This document shows positions 40,612 to 50,796 of a DNA stretch of 64,000 nucleotides, one piece after another. A model generated the notes under the pieces. That model was not told the DNA's origin. It saw only the letters and a list, made by a program, of their open reading frames with translations, and did no database searches. The stretch covers positions 248,001-312,000 of the forward strand of contig JAWKWH010000002.1 in NCBI GenBank assembly GCA_041397625.1. The letters are read 5' to 3'. Within the stretch, counting starts at the first letter, position 1. Each line of letters begins with the position of its first letter. This stretch comes from JAWKWH01 sp041397625 (lineage in GTDB: Bacteria; Pseudomonadota; Alphaproteobacteria; Rhizobiales; Rhizobiaceae). A program made the translations under genes and the position numbers.

Positions 40612-43600
40612 TCAGGCGGTTTCGGCCAGCTTCGCCAACCGCGTCATGATCACCGCCGAGCCCGACAGGCGCTTTTCGGCGCTCGGCCAGTCACGCATGA
40701 ACACCACGCTCTGATCCGGCCTGATCTTCGCCAGCGATCCCTGCTCGCCGATGAAACCGACAAGGGCGGCCGGATCGGAAAAAAAATTGTTGCGGAACTG
40801 CACCACGGCGCCCTTGGGTCCGGCATCGAGCTTTTCGACGTTGGCCTTGCGGCACAGCGCCTTGATGAAGACGATCTTCATCAGATGCTCAACCTCCTCG
40901 GGCAGCGGGCCGAAACGGTCGACCAGCTCGGCGGCGAAACCGTCGATCGCCCCAGCGTCGTGCAGTTCGCCGAGCCGTCGATAGAGGCCGAGGCGTAGTT
41001 GCAGGTCGGGCACGTAGTCCTCGGGGATCATCACCGAGGTGCCGACGGTGATCTGCGGCGACCAGCCCTGGTCGGCGGCCTCCTCCTCGCCTCTCAGCTC
41101 GGCGACCGCCTCCTCGAGCATCTGCTGGTAGAGTTCGAAGCCGACCTCGCGGATATGGCCCGACTGTTCCTCGCCGAGCAGGTTGCCGGCGCCGCGAATG
41201 TCGAGATCGTGGCTGGCGAGCTGGAAGCCGGCGCCGAGCGTATCGAGCGACTGCAGCACCTTGAGCCGGCGTTCGGCCGTGCGGGTGAGCGTGCGGTTGG
41301 CCGGCAGCGTGAACAGCGCGTAGGCGCGCAGTTTCGAGCGGCCGACGCGGCCGCGCAATTGGTAGAGCTGCGCCAGGCCGAACATGTCGGCGCGGTGCAC
41401 CACCAGCGTGTTGGCGGTAGGGATGTCGAGGCCGGACTCGACGATGGTCGTGGACAGCAGCACATCGTAGCGCCCGTCATAGAAGGCGTTCATCACGTCG
41501 TCGAGCTGGCCGGGCGGCATCTGGCCGTGGGCGGTGGCGACCTTCAGCTCCGGCACTTGCTCGTTGAGGAAGGCGGCAACGTCGGCCAGGTCGGAGATGC
41601 GCGGCACGACATAGAAACTCTGGCCGCCGCGATAGCGCTCGCGCAGCAGCGTCTCGCGGATGACCACGGGATCGAAGGGTGAGATGAAGGTGCGCACCGC
41701 CAGCCGGTCGACCGGCGCGGTTGTGATCAGCGACAGTTCGCGCACGCCGGTCAGCGCCAGTTGCAGCGTGCGCGGGATCGGGGTCGCCGACAGGGTGAGC
41801 ACGTGGACGTCCGATTTCAGCGTCTTCAGCCGCTCCTTGTGCTTGACGCCGAAATGCTGCTCCTCGTCGATAATCAGCAGGCCGAGATTGGCGAAGCGGA
41901 TGGAGTTGCCGAGCAGCGCATGGGTGCCGATGACGATGTCGACCGTTCCGTCGGAAAGACCCTTCCTGGTCTCGGCTAGTTCCTTGGCGCCGACCAGCCT
42001 GGAGGCCTGGCGCACCTTGACCGGCAGGCCGGAAAAGCGGTCGGAGAAGGTGCGGAAGTGCTGGCGCGACAGCAGCGTCGTCGGCACGACGACGGCGACC
42101 TGGAAGCCCTCCATCGCCGCCAGGAACGCCGCGCGGAGCGCGACCTCGGTCTTGCCGAAGCCGACATCGCCGCACACCAGCCGATCCATGGGTCGGCCTG
42201 CGGCAAGGTCGTCGACGACATGATCGATCGCGGTCTGCTGGTCTTCGGTCTCGTCATAGGGAAAGCGGGCGGCGAACTCGCCGTAAAGCCCGTCGGGCGG
42301 CATGATCGCCGGCGCGCCGCGCATCTGGCGCTCGGCGGCAAGGCGTATCAGTTCTCCCGCCATTTCGAGCAGTTTCTTCTTCAGCCTGGCCTTGCGCGAC
42401 TGCCAGGCGACACCGCCCAGCCGGTCGAGCACGACTTCCGCCGCATCGGAACCGTAGCGCGAGAGCAGTTCGATGTTCTCGACCGGCAGGAACAGCCGGT
42501 CGTCGCCGGCATAGTGCAGTTCGAGGCAGTCATGCGGGGCACCGGCTGCCTCGATGGTGCGCAGGCCGATGAAGCGGGCGATGCCGTGATCGGCATGGAC
42601 GACGACGTCGCCGGTCGACAGCGACGCCGCCTCGGTGATGTAGTCGGCGTCGCGCTTGCGCCTGCTGCGCCGCACCAGCCGGTCGCCAAGGATGTCCTGC
42701 TCGCAGATGACGACGAAATCCGGCGCCGTAAAGCCGGCCTCAAGCCGCAGCACGGCAAGCCCGACCGTCGACGCCGGCAGGGCCTGCAGGTCGGCAAGCG
42801 AGGCGACGCGGGCGACGCCGCCGAGCCCGTGCTCGGCAAGGATCTGCGCCAGCCGGTCGAGCGAACCCTCGCTCCAACCGCAGATGGCGACGCGCCTGCC
42901 GCCGGAGCGCAATTCGGCGATGTGGCGTACCGCATGGTCGAAGACGTTGGCCTTCGGATCGGCGCGCTCGGCGGCGAAGCTTCGACCGGCCGCCGCATTG
43001 GCGCTGGCCACCGTCACGCCCGGCGCCGGCGGTTGGTCGAAGGGCGTCAGGTCGACCGCGATCCGGCCGTCGAGCGCGGCGCGCACGGCGTCCGGATCGA
43101 GAAACATGGCTTCGGGCGGCACCGGCTTGTAGGGCACGGCGTCGCCGATGCCCTTGCCTTCCGCCTGGCGGACACGGGCATCGTAATAATCGGCGATCTG
43201 CTCCGACCGCTCGCCGAGCGCCTCATGGGCAAGATGATCGAAGACCACCGGCACGCCGGGCAGATAGTCGAACACGGTCTCAAGGCGGTCGTAGAACAGC
43301 GGCAGCCAGTGCTCCATGCCGGCAAAGCGCCGGCCTTCCGAGATCGAGGCGTAAAGCGCATCATCGCGCGACGGCGCGCCGAACATCCCGATATAGGCGC
43401 GGCGGAAGCGGCTGATCAGCGGCGGCGACAGCGTCACCTCACTCATCGGCTGCAGCGTTAGCGCCGGCTGCTGACCGATGGTGCGCTGCGTCGCCGGATC
43501 GAAGCTGCGCACCGATTCCAGCGTGTCGCCGAAGAAATCGAGCCTCAGCGGCATCCCGGCCCCCGGTACGAAGAGATCGAGAATGCCGCCGCGAACGGCG

Positions 43601-44106
43601 TATTCGCCGACATCGCGCACCGTCGAGACCCGGTCGAAACCGTTGCCCTCCAGCCGTTCGGCCAGATCGTTCATGTCGACCCGGTTGCCGGGCCTTGCCG
43701 AAAACAGCCCGCCGGATACCGACTCGCGCGGCGGCAATCGCTGCAACAGCGCGTTGGCGCTGGTGACGACAATTGCGCTGTGTGGCGCTTCGCGAAGCGC
43801 GATCAGCTTGCCCATGGCATCGAGCCGACGCGCCGCGGTGTCGGCGCCCGGCGAAACGCGGTCATAGGGCAGGCAGTCCCATGCCGGCAGCTCAAGTACC
43901 GGCAGGCCCGGCGCGGCGAAGCCGAGCGCCTCGATCAGACCGGGCAGCCGCTGGCCGTCGCGGGCGACATAGAGCAGCGGACCACCGGGTGCGACCTGAC
44001 GCGCTATCCCCGCCAATACGAACGCCTCGTAGCCGTCGGCAACGCCGTCGACGACGACGGCGCCGGACGTGCGCCCATTCAGTTTCAGGTCAAGCTGGAT
44101 GGTCAT
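40612..44106 (-). CDS. mfd: Transcription-repair coupling factor Mfd
   Basis: An 1164-residue SF2 translocase that removes stalled RNA polymerase at lesions and recruits UvrA. UvrB-like N-terminal domains (LELPAWDCLPYDRVSP), the RNA polymerase-interacting domain (around GDVVVHADHGIARFIG), and the RecG-like motor: Walker A GDVGFGKTEVA (about 643-653), DEEQ box (about 745), and QLRGRVGRSKL. The C-terminal D7 domain ends the protein. The start is 7 bases after the sdhE stop, so sdhE and mfd are co-transcribed, a common alphaproteobacterial pairing. Confidence 0.97.
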   Translation of the reverse strand: MTIQLDLKLNGRTSGAVVVDGVADGYEAFVLAGIARQVAPGGPLLYVARDGQRLPGLIEALGFAAPGLPVLELPAWDCLPYDRVSPGADTAARRLDAMGKLIALREAPHSAIVVTSANALLQRLPPRESVSGGLFSARPGNRVDMNDLAERLEGNGFDRVSTVRDVGEYAVRGGILDLFVPGAGMPLRLDFFGDTLESVRSFDPATQRTIGQQPALTLQPMSEVTLSPPLISRFRRAYIGMFGAPSRDDALYASISEGRRFAGMEHWLPLFYDRLETVFDYLPGVPVVFDHLAHEALGERSEQIADYYDARVRQAEGKGIGDAVPYKPVPPEAMFLDPDAVRAALDGRIAVDLTPFDQPPAPGVTVASANAAAGRSFAAERADPKANVFDHAVRHIAELRSGGRRVAICGWSEGSLDRLAQILAEHGLGGVARVASLADLQALPASTVGLAVLRLEAGFTAPDFVVICEQDILGDRLVRRSRRKRDADYITEAASLSTGDVVVHADHGIARFIGLRTIEAAGAPHDCLELHYAGDDRLFLPVENIELLSRYGSDAAEVVLDRLGGVAWQSRKARLKKKLLEMAGELIRLAAERQMRGAPAIMPPDGLYGEFAARFPYDETEDQQTAIDHVVDDLAAGRPMDRLVCGDVGFGKTEVALRAAFLAAMEGFQVAVVVPTTLLSRQHFRTFSDRFSGLPVKVRQASRLVGAKELAETRKGLSDGTVDIVIGTHALLGNSIRFANLGLLIIDEEQHFGVKHKERLKTLKSDVHVLTLSATPIPRTLQLALTGVRELSLITTAPVDRLAVRTFISPFDPVVIRETLLRERYRGGQSFYVVPRISDLADVAAFLNEQVPELKVATAHGQMPPGQLDDVMNAFYDGRYDVLLSTTIVESGLDIPTANTLVVHRADMFGLAQLYQLRGRVGRSKLRAYALFTLPANRTLTRTAERRLKVLQSLDTLGAGFQLASHDLDIRGAGNLLGEEQSGHIREVGFELYQQMLEEAVAELRGEEEAADQGWSPQITVGTSVMIPEDYVPDLQLRLGLYRRLGELHDAGAIDGFAAELVDRFGPLPEEVEHLMKIVFIKALCRKANVEKLDAGPKGAVVQFRNNFFSDPAALVGFIGEQGSLAKIRPDQSVVFMRDWPSAEKRLSGSAVIMTRLAKLAETA

Positions 44107-44113
44107 GGACTTG

Positions 44114-44401
44114 TCAGTCGGCCTGCCCTGCCCGATGCGCCCTGATGCGCCGCAGGAGCGCGGTGTCGAAGTCCGCCGGCGGAACCGCCTCGCCGGTCAC
44201 CCAACCCAGGATCGCGGCGTCGGGCTGGTCGAGTAGCGTTTCGAACAGGGCGAACTCGGCATCGTCCATCGCGGCGATCTCGGCATCGGCGAAAGTGCCG
44301 AGAATGAGATCGGTCTCGCGCATGCCGCGATGCCAGGCGCGGTAGAGCGCCTTGCGCCTTCGTGAGGTCAGTCCGGCACTGGATCGTGTCATGCCCGTCA
44401 T
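44114..44401 (-). CDS. sdhE: Succinate dehydrogenase assembly factor SdhE (SDHAF2 family)
   Basis: A 95-residue protein that promotes FAD attachment to the flavoprotein subunit of succinate dehydrogenase. The RGMRETDLILGTFAD segment with the essential Arg-Gly pair is intact, as is DDAEFALFETLLDQPDAAIL. ATG 44401 has AGGA 6 bases upstream; ATG 44392 is an alternative. It sits just upstream of mfd and is divergent from recG (114 bases between starts). Confidence 0.92.
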   Translation of the reverse strand: MTGMTRSSAGLTSRRRKALYRAWHRGMRETDLILGTFADAEIAAMDDAEFALFETLLDQPDAAILGWVTGEAVPPADFDTALLRRIRAHRAGQAD

Positions 44402-44515
44402 CGGTGGTCCTGTTCGCGTGGCTTGCGCCGGATTGTTGCGCCGCGACCGCATATAGCCGTTGAGGGCGGCGAAGTCAGCCTTGCATCGCTTCCCCGCCGG
44501 CATAATCTTGACGAC

Positions 44516-46624
44516 ATGCGTCCTTCCCTGCTCGACCCGCTTTTCGCCGAGGCGACCTCGCTCGACAAAATCGGCGACAAGACTGCCGATCTCATCGCCC
44601 GGATCGTGCCGTTCGACGTCGCCGAGCGGCCGCTCAGGGTCGGCGACCTCTTGTTCATCCTGCCGCATTCGCTGATCGACCGGCGCAACCGGCCGGGCGT
44701 GGCGCGCGCGGCGGAAGGCGCGATCGTGACGCTGGAGCTGCGCGTCGGCCGCCATGCCGTACCGCCGCGAGGCAAGAAGAACGTGCCCTACCGGGTATTC
44801 GCCTTCGACGACACCGGCGAGATCGCGCTTACCTTCTTCCACGCCAAGCAGGCCTGGCTGGAGCGCGCTATGCCGGTCGGCGCCGACATCGTCGTCAGCG
44901 GCCGCATGGAGTGGTTCAACGGCCGTGCCTCGATGGTGCATCCGGATCATATCGCGCTTGCAGAAAACGCCGCCGAGCTGCCGCTGGTCGAACCGGTCTA
45001 TCCGCTGACGGCGGGGCTTTCGGGCCGCGTGCTGCGCCGTGCCGTCAGCCAGGCGCTCGACCGGCTGCCGGAGATGCCGGAATGGCTGGATGACGCCCAT
45101 CTGGCACGACAGACATTTCCATCCTTCAACGCCGCCATGGAACGGTTGCACAATCCGCAGGATCCGGTGGACGTGGCGCTGGAAAACCCGGCCCGGCGGC
45201 GGCTCGCCTACGACGAGTTGCTGGCCGGGCAATTGTCGCTGGCGCTGGCGCGCGCGCGCGTGCGCCGGCTGGCGGGACGGCCGGTCACAGGCGACGGGCA
45301 TATCCGCGACGCGATCCTGCGCATCCTTCCCTACTCGCTGACCGGTTCGCAGCGGACGTCGCTTGCCGAGATCGGCGCCGACCTTGCCAAGCCGGAGCGC
45401 ATGACGCGGCTGTTGCAGGGCGATGTCGGCTCGGGCAAGACCATCGTCGCGCTATTGGCGATGGCGCAGGCGGTAGAGGCCGGAGGCCAGGCGGTGCTGC
45501 TGGCGCCAACGGAGGTGCTTGCGCGCCAGCACTATGCAACGATCGCGCCGCTCCTTGAACAGGCCGGCCAGAAGGCGGCAATTCTGACCGGACGCGAAAA
45601 GGGGCGCGAGCGCGCCGATATCCTCGGGGGGCTCGCCGATGGCTCGATCGGCTTCGTCACCGGCACGCATGCGCTGTTCCAGGAGGGCGTCGAATTCGAC
45701 AGTCTGCTGCTTGCGGTCATCGACGAACAGCACCGTTTCGGCGTGCATCAGCGCCTGGCGATGACGGCAAAGGGAACCACGCCGGACATGCTGGTGATGA
45801 CGGCGACGCCGATACCGCGCACGCTTGTGCTGACCGCCTATGGCGACATGGACGTATCGCAGCTGACCGAGAAACCGGCCGGCCGCCGGCCGATCTCCAC
45901 AGTGTCGCTGCCGATGGAGCGCTATGGCGAACTCGTCGGCCGCATCGAACAGGCGGTTGCCGACGGCCAGAAAGTCTATTGGATCTGCCCGCTGGTGGAG
46001 GAATCGGAAGCCGTGGACCTGACCGCGGTCGAAGATCGATTTACCGCGCTGCAACCGCGCTTCGGCGCGCGCATCGGGCTGGTGCACGGGCGCATGAAGG
46101 GAGCGGAGAAAGATGCCGCGATGGCGGCGTTCAAGGCCGGCGAGACGCGCGTGCTTGTGGCCACGACCGTGATCGAGGTCGGCGTCGACGTGCCGGACGC
46201 GACGATCATGGTGATCGAACACGCCGAACGCTTCGGCTTGGCGCAGTTGCACCAGCTTCGCGGCCGTGTCGGGCGCGGCGACAAGCCGTCGAGCTGCGTG
46301 CTGCTCTACAAGACGCCACTCGGCGAGGTGGCGCGCCGGCGGCTGGAGGTGCTGCGCGAGAGCGAGGACGGGTTCCGCATCGCCGAGGAGGATCTGAAAC
46401 TGCGCGGCGAAGGCGACCTTCTGGGCACCAAGCAATCCGGCTCGCCCGGCTTTCGCATCGCCCGGCTGGAAGCCCATGGCGACCTGCTGCCGGCGGCGCG
46501 CGACGACGCGCGACTGGTGCTGGCAACCGATCCGGAACTGCAATCAGAGCGCGGCCAGGCGTTGCGGCTGTTACTCTACCTGTTCGGCCGCGACGAGGCG
46601 ATCAGGCTTCTTGGCGCGGGATAG
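44516..46624 (+). CDS. recG: ATP-dependent DNA helicase RecG
   Basis: A 702-residue fork-remodelling helicase. The N-terminal wedge OB-fold domain is followed by Walker A GDVGSGKTIVA (about 302-312), the DEQH box (about 403), ATPIPRTL and QLRGRVGRGDKPS, then the C-terminal motif around RLEVLRESEDGFRIAEEDLKLRGEGD. The start ATG 44516 begins MRPSLLDPLFA, as in relatives; an upstream extension to 44423 is not conserved. Its 3' end overlaps the convergent DUF502 gene by 23 bases. Confidence 0.97.
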   Translation: MRPSLLDPLFAEATSLDKIGDKTADLIARIVPFDVAERPLRVGDLLFILPHSLIDRRNRPGVARAAEGAIVTLELRVGRHAVPPRGKKNVPYRVFAFDDTGEIALTFFHAKQAWLERAMPVGADIVVSGRMEWFNGRASMVHPDHIALAENAAELPLVEPVYPLTAGLSGRVLRRAVSQALDRLPEMPEWLDDAHLARQTFPSFNAAMERLHNPQDPVDVALENPARRRLAYDELLAGQLSLALARARVRRLAGRPVTGDGHIRDAILRILPYSLTGSQRTSLAEIGADLAKPERMTRLLQGDVGSGKTIVALLAMAQAVEAGGQAVLLAPTEVLARQHYATIAPLLEQAGQKAAILTGREKGRERADILGGLADGSIGFVTGTHALFQEGVEFDSLLLAVIDEQHRFGVHQRLAMTAKGTTPDMLVMTATPIPRTLVLTAYGDMDVSQLTEKPAGRRPISTVSLPMERYGELVGRIEQAVADGQKVYWICPLVEESEAVDLTAVEDRFTALQPRFGARIGLVHGRMKGAEKDAAMAAFKAGETRVLVATTVIEVGVDVPDATIMVIEHAERFGLAQLHQLRGRVGRGDKPSSCVLLYKTPLGEVARRRLEVLRESEDGFRIAEEDLKLRGEGDLLGTKQSGSPGFRIARLEAHGDLLPAARDDARLVLATDPELQSERGQALRLLLYLFGRDEAIRLLGAG

Positions 46625-47312
46625 GTTCGGCGGGCTCGGTTTCGCCCTCGGCCAGCGCCGCAAGCCGCTGCTGGTATTCCGGCGTCACCAGGCCGGCGGA
46701 GATCACCAGTTTGGCGCCCTCCTCCACCGTCATGGACAGGATCTTGACGTCGCTCATGGGCACGAACAGCAGAAAACCCGAGGTCGGATTGGGTGTCGTC
46801 GGCAAGAATACGGCGAGTGTCTTGCCGGTCTTGCGCTCCAGCTCATCCTGGATCTCGCCTTCCGCATCGGTGGCGATGAACACGATCGCCCAAAGGCCCT
46901 TGCGCGGATATTCGATCAGCCCGACCTTCTTGAACGTGTTGGTGCGCTCCGACAGCACGGTTTCCAGTATCTGCTTGAGCACACTGTAGATATTGCGCAC
47001 CAGCGGCATGCGTCCGAGCAGGTATTCGCCGTAGGAGACGATCTGGCGACCGATGAAGTTGGCGGTCAGGAAGCCGATCAGGGTAATCGACACCAGGGCG
47101 ACGACGAGCCCGAAACCGGGCACGGTGAACGGCAGGTAGGTGTCGGGATTGTAGATCTCGGGAATGTAGGGTTTGACCCAGGAATCGGCCCAACCGATGA
47201 ATGACCAGGTCAGATATGCCGTCACCGCCAGCGGCGCGCAGACGACGAAACCGGTCAGAAAATAGTTCCTGAGGCGCATGAAGCCTGAGATCTTCGTCGG
47301 CGTGTCGGTCAT
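46602..47312 (-). CDS. DUF502 membrane protein
   Basis: A 236-residue inner membrane protein of the DUF502 family (function unknown), with two transmembrane helices (about 12-35 and 55-85) and a cytoplasmic or periplasmic domain: GRMPLVRNIYSVLKQILETV and PTTPNPTSGFLLFVP are characteristic. The start is ATG 47312. It is convergent with recG (23-base overlap) and lies 90 bases downstream of glmS on the same strand. Confidence 0.9.
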   Translation of the reverse strand: MTDTPTKISGFMRLRNYFLTGFVVCAPLAVTAYLTWSFIGWADSWVKPYIPEIYNPDTYLPFTVPGFGLVVALVSITLIGFLTANFIGRQIVSYGEYLLGRMPLVRNIYSVLKQILETVLSERTNTFKKVGLIEYPRKGLWAIVFIATDAEGEIQDELERKTGKTLAVFLPTTPNPTSGFLLFVPMSDVKILSMTVEEGAKLVISAGLVTPEYQQRLAALAEGETEPAEPIPRQEA

Positions 47313-47402
47313 GAAATCCCGTGGACAAAAGGAGGACGCCGCCAACATGTAGTGCAGCGCATCATCTTTTTGAACCGGTTTTTGCGCCGACGCGCCGCGG
47401 CG

Positions 47403-49226
47403 CTATTCGACAGTGACGGATTTGGCGAGGTTGCGCGGCTGGTCGACATCCGTGCCCATGAGGACGGCGGTGTGATAGGCGAGCAGTTGCACCGGCAGCG
47501 CGTAGACGATCGGCGTGGCGATTTCCGGAACGTCCGGCATGACGATCGTCTCCATCGTATCTACCGTAGCGCGGGCCGCGCCCGTCTCGTCGGTGATCAG
47601 GATGATGCGCCCGCCACGCGCGGCCACTTCCTGCATGTTCGACACGGTCTTGTCGAAGATGCGGTCGTGCGGCGCGATGACGACGACCGGCATGGTCTCG
47701 TCGATCAGCGCGATGGGGCCGTGTTTCAACTCCCCGGCCGCATAGCCCTCGGCATGGATGTAGGAGATTTCCTTCAGCTTCAGCGCGCCTTCCAATGCCA
47801 GCGGGTAGCTGACATCGCGGCCGAGATAGAGCACGTGGCGCACGGCCGACAACTGGCGCGCGACCTCGTGGATCTGCCCGTCGAGCCTCAGCGCGGCGCT
47901 GGCCAGACGCGGCGCCTCCGACAATTGGCGAACGAGCCGGCGCTCGTCATCCGCCGAAAGGTGGCCGCGCGCCTTGGCGGCACGCAGCGCAAGCGCGGCG
48001 AGCACCGAGAGCTGGCAGGTCAGCGCCTTGGTCGAGGCGACGCCGATCTCCGGCCCGGCAAGCGTCTGGAAAACCGCATCGGACTCACGTGCTATGGTTG
48101 AGCCGCGCACATTGACGATCGACATGATCGGCACGCCGGCGTCGCGGCAATAGCGCAGTGAGGCCAGCGTGTCGGCGGTCTCGCCCGATTGCGAGATGAA
48201 CAGTGCCGCCGACCGTTTCGGCAGCGGCATCTCGCGGTAGCGGAACTCGGAGGCGATATCGATGTCGACCGGCAGCCGGGCGTAGCGCTCGAACCAATAT
48301 TTGGCGACCAGGCCCGCCAGATAGGCGGTGCCGCAGGCCGAGACCGCCAGGCGGTCGAGATCGGCGAAATCGAACGGCAGGTCGAAATCGCGCACCTGCC
48401 CGGCGGAAAAATCGAGGTAGTGGGCCAGCGTGTGCGACACCACCTCGGGCTGTTCATGGATCTCCTTTTCCATGAAATGGCGGTGGTTTCCCTTGTCGAC
48501 CAGGAAGGCCGAGCCGACGGATTTCTGGCGGGCGCGCTCGACCGGTTTGCCGTCGGCATCGAAAATCTCCACCGATTTCGAGGTGACCGCGGCCCAATCG
48601 CCGTCTTCGAGATAGGTGATCTCGTCGGTGAACGGCGCCAGCGCGATCGCGTCGGAGCCGACATACATTTCGCCGTTGCCATAGCCGACGGCAAGCGGCG
48701 GACCGTTGCGGGCGGCCAGCATCAGGTCGTCATGGTGGGCGAAAACCACGGCAAGCGCATAGGCGCCTTCGAGGCGCGAAAGCGTGGCGCGCATCGCCTC
48801 CTGCGGCGACTTGCCGGCATCGATGTGGCCTGCCAGCATCTGCGCGACGATCTCGGTGTCGGTTTGGGTGGTGAAGACCGCACCGGCGGCCTTCAGTTCC
48901 TCGCGCAGTTCGGCGAAGTTCTCGATGATGCCGTTGTGGACGACGCCGACGCTGCCGACGAAATGCGGATGGGCGTTGTTCTCGGTCGGCGCGCCATGGG
49001 TGGCCCAGCGCGTGTGGCCGATGCCGATACGGCCCGACAGCGGATCGCTGTTGAGCCGGTTTTCCAGATTGACCAACTTGCCCTCGGCGCGGCGACGGTC
49101 GAGCCTGCCGGCCTCTATGGTGGCGACGCCTGCCGAATCATAGCCGCGATATTCAAGCCGCTTCAGCGCATCGACGAGCAGCGGCGCGACCGGCCGTTGG
49201 CCGATAATCCCGACAATTCCGCACAT
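47403..49226 (-). CDS. glmS: Glutamine-fructose-6-phosphate aminotransferase
   Basis: A 607-residue enzyme making glucosamine-6-phosphate, the first step of amino-sugar synthesis for peptidoglycan and lipopolysaccharide. The mature N-terminus CGIVGIIG carries the catalytic Cys after Met removal (start ATG 49226). It has the glutaminase domain, then two SIS domains (SVSACGTAYLAGLVAKYWFE, SQSGETADTLA) and the C-terminal PRNLAKSVTVE tail typical of the family. It lies 180 bases downstream of glmU, so the pathway genes are adjacent. That gap shows no ribozyme-like or clear promoter element. Confidence 0.97.
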   Translation of the reverse strand: MCGIVGIIGQRPVAPLLVDALKRLEYRGYDSAGVATIEAGRLDRRRAEGKLVNLENRLNSDPLSGRIGIGHTRWATHGAPTENNAHPHFVGSVGVVHNGIIENFAELREELKAAGAVFTTQTDTEIVAQMLAGHIDAGKSPQEAMRATLSRLEGAYALAVVFAHHDDLMLAARNGPPLAVGYGNGEMYVGSDAIALAPFTDEITYLEDGDWAAVTSKSVEIFDADGKPVERARQKSVGSAFLVDKGNHRHFMEKEIHEQPEVVSHTLAHYLDFSAGQVRDFDLPFDFADLDRLAVSACGTAYLAGLVAKYWFERYARLPVDIDIASEFRYREMPLPKRSAALFISQSGETADTLASLRYCRDAGVPIMSIVNVRGSTIARESDAVFQTLAGPEIGVASTKALTCQLSVLAALALRAAKARGHLSADDERRLVRQLSEAPRLASAALRLDGQIHEVARQLSAVRHVLYLGRDVSYPLALEGALKLKEISYIHAEGYAAGELKHGPIALIDETMPVVVIAPHDRIFDKTVSNMQEVAARGGRIILITDETGAARATVDTMETIVMPDVPEIATPIVYALPVQLLAYHTAVLMGTDVDQPRNLAKSVTVE

Positions 49227-49406
49227 TGGCCCATGCCCTCCGTCTTCCCGCCTGCCGCGCCTGCCATACAAACGACCGGCTTTTGCGGAAAGACACGTTT
49301 GGTTTCGGTTTGTTTCACCGGACTTGCGGCGAATTTTACCCGAAATTACGCGGAGAAAGTTGAAAATCAGCGAATTTGGTGAATGGCGGCATGCCGGCCA
49401 CGCCCG

Positions 49407-50762
49407 TTACTTCGCCGCCTTGCGCGCGGCATTGCGCTTGTTGATCTCGGCCGCCTTGCCTTCGCGCACGATCTGCTCGTCGCCGCGGCCGACGGCGAGC
49501 GCGTCGGCGGGCACGTCGCGGGTAATCACGCTGCCGGCTGCCACCAGCGCGCCGTCGCCGATGCTGACCGGCGCCACGAGGGCGCTGTTGGAGCCGATGA
49601 AGGCGCCGGCGCCGATTTCGGTTCTGTACTTGTTGTAGCCGTCGTAGTTGCAGGTGATCGTACCGGCGCCGATATTGGCCCCGGCGCCGACGGAGGCGTC
49701 GCCGACATAGGTCAGGTGGTTGACCTTGGCGCCCTCGCCGATCGTCGCCTTCTTGACCTCGCAGAAATTGCCGACCTTGGCCCTGGTGGCCAGTTCGGCA
49801 CCCGGCCTGAGGCGGGCGAACGGCCCGATCTCGGCGCCATCGGCCACGGTCGCGCCCTCGATGTGGGAGTAAGCGCGGATGCGAACGCCGGCGCCGACGG
49901 CAACCCCCGGTCCGAACCAGACGTCGGGCTCGATGACGCAATCGGGGCCAAGTACGGTGTCGTGGGAGAAATAGACGGTTTCCGGCGCCTGCATCGATAC
50001 ACCGCCGAGCATGAGTTCGCGCCGTCGCCGCGCCTGCCAGATCGCCTCGGCGGCGGCGAGCTCGGCGCGGTTGTTGATGCCGAGCAGCTCCTCGAACGGC
50101 GCCTCCACCGCCGCCACATTGAGCCCTCGCTGCGCGGCGATCCCGACGATGTCAGTCAGATAGTATTCGCTCTTGGCATTGTCGTTGCCGACCGCGTCGA
50201 GCAATTCGAGCGCAAGCGCGCCGGAGATCGCCATCAGGCCGCCATTGCAGAAGGTGATGCGGCGCTCGGCGTCGGTGCAGTCCTTGTCCTCGCGGATGGC
50301 AAGAATGCGGCCGTTCTCCTGGATCAGTCGGCCGTAGCCGGTCGGATCGTCGGTGCGAAAGCCGAGCACGGCAACCGCGGCGCCGTCGGCGAGATGCCGG
50401 CGGACGGTCACAAGCGTCTGCGGCCGGACCAGCGGCGTGTCGCCGAACAGGACGAGAATGTCGTCGTGGCCGCGCTCGATGGCGGCGCGGGCGGCAAGCA
50501 CAGCGTGGGCGGTGCCGAGCCGCGTGTCCTGAAGATAGAAGGCCGTGTCTGCCGCGGCACTTGCAACCGCCGCTTCCACCGCCCCGGCGCCCTTGCCGGT
50601 GACGACGGCGATCGAATCGCTTCCCGCCGCCATGGTGGCGTTTGCCACATGGGCGATCAGCGGCAGACCGGCCAGCGGATGCAGCACCTTGGGCAAAGCG
50701 CTTTTCATGCGGGTTCCCTCGCCGGCGGCAAGGATGACGGATAGGCAAGTTCTGGCCTGCAT
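49407..50762 (-). CDS. glmU: Bifunctional GlmU (GlcNAc-1-P uridyltransferase / GlcN-1-P acetyltransferase)
   Basis: A 451-residue two-domain enzyme producing UDP-N-acetylglucosamine. The N-terminal pyrophosphorylase domain carries LAAGEGTRMKSALPKVLHPL (about residues 9-28); the C-terminal left-handed beta-helix has hexapeptide repeats and the acetyl-transfer segment around NYDGYNKYRTEIGAGAFIGSN. The start is ATG 50762. It starts only 34 bases from the divergent EamA gene if the latter begins at 50797. Confidence 0.97.
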   Translation of the reverse strand: MQARTCLSVILAAGEGTRMKSALPKVLHPLAGLPLIAHVANATMAAGSDSIAVVTGKGAGAVEAAVASAAADTAFYLQDTRLGTAHAVLAARAAIERGHDDILVLFGDTPLVRPQTLVTVRRHLADGAAVAVLGFRTDDPTGYGRLIQENGRILAIREDKDCTDAERRITFCNGGLMAISGALALELLDAVGNDNAKSEYYLTDIVGIAAQRGLNVAAVEAPFEELLGINNRAELAAAEAIWQARRRRELMLGGVSMQAPETVYFSHDTVLGPDCVIEPDVWFGPGVAVGAGVRIRAYSHIEGATVADGAEIGPFARLRPGAELATRAKVGNFCEVKKATIGEGAKVNHLTYVGDASVGAGANIGAGTITCNYDGYNKYRTEIGAGAFIGSNSALVAPVSIGDGALVAAGSVITRDVPADALAVGRGDEQIVREGKAAEINKRNAARKAAK

Positions 50763-50796
50763 TGGCTGTTTTCCGCGACAGGAGGACAAGAAGACA

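Noticed and set aside
49227..49406. glmS-type riboswitch/ribozyme upstream of glmS
   Set aside because: The 180-base gap shows no recognisable ribozyme core, and this class is known from Gram-positive bacteria.
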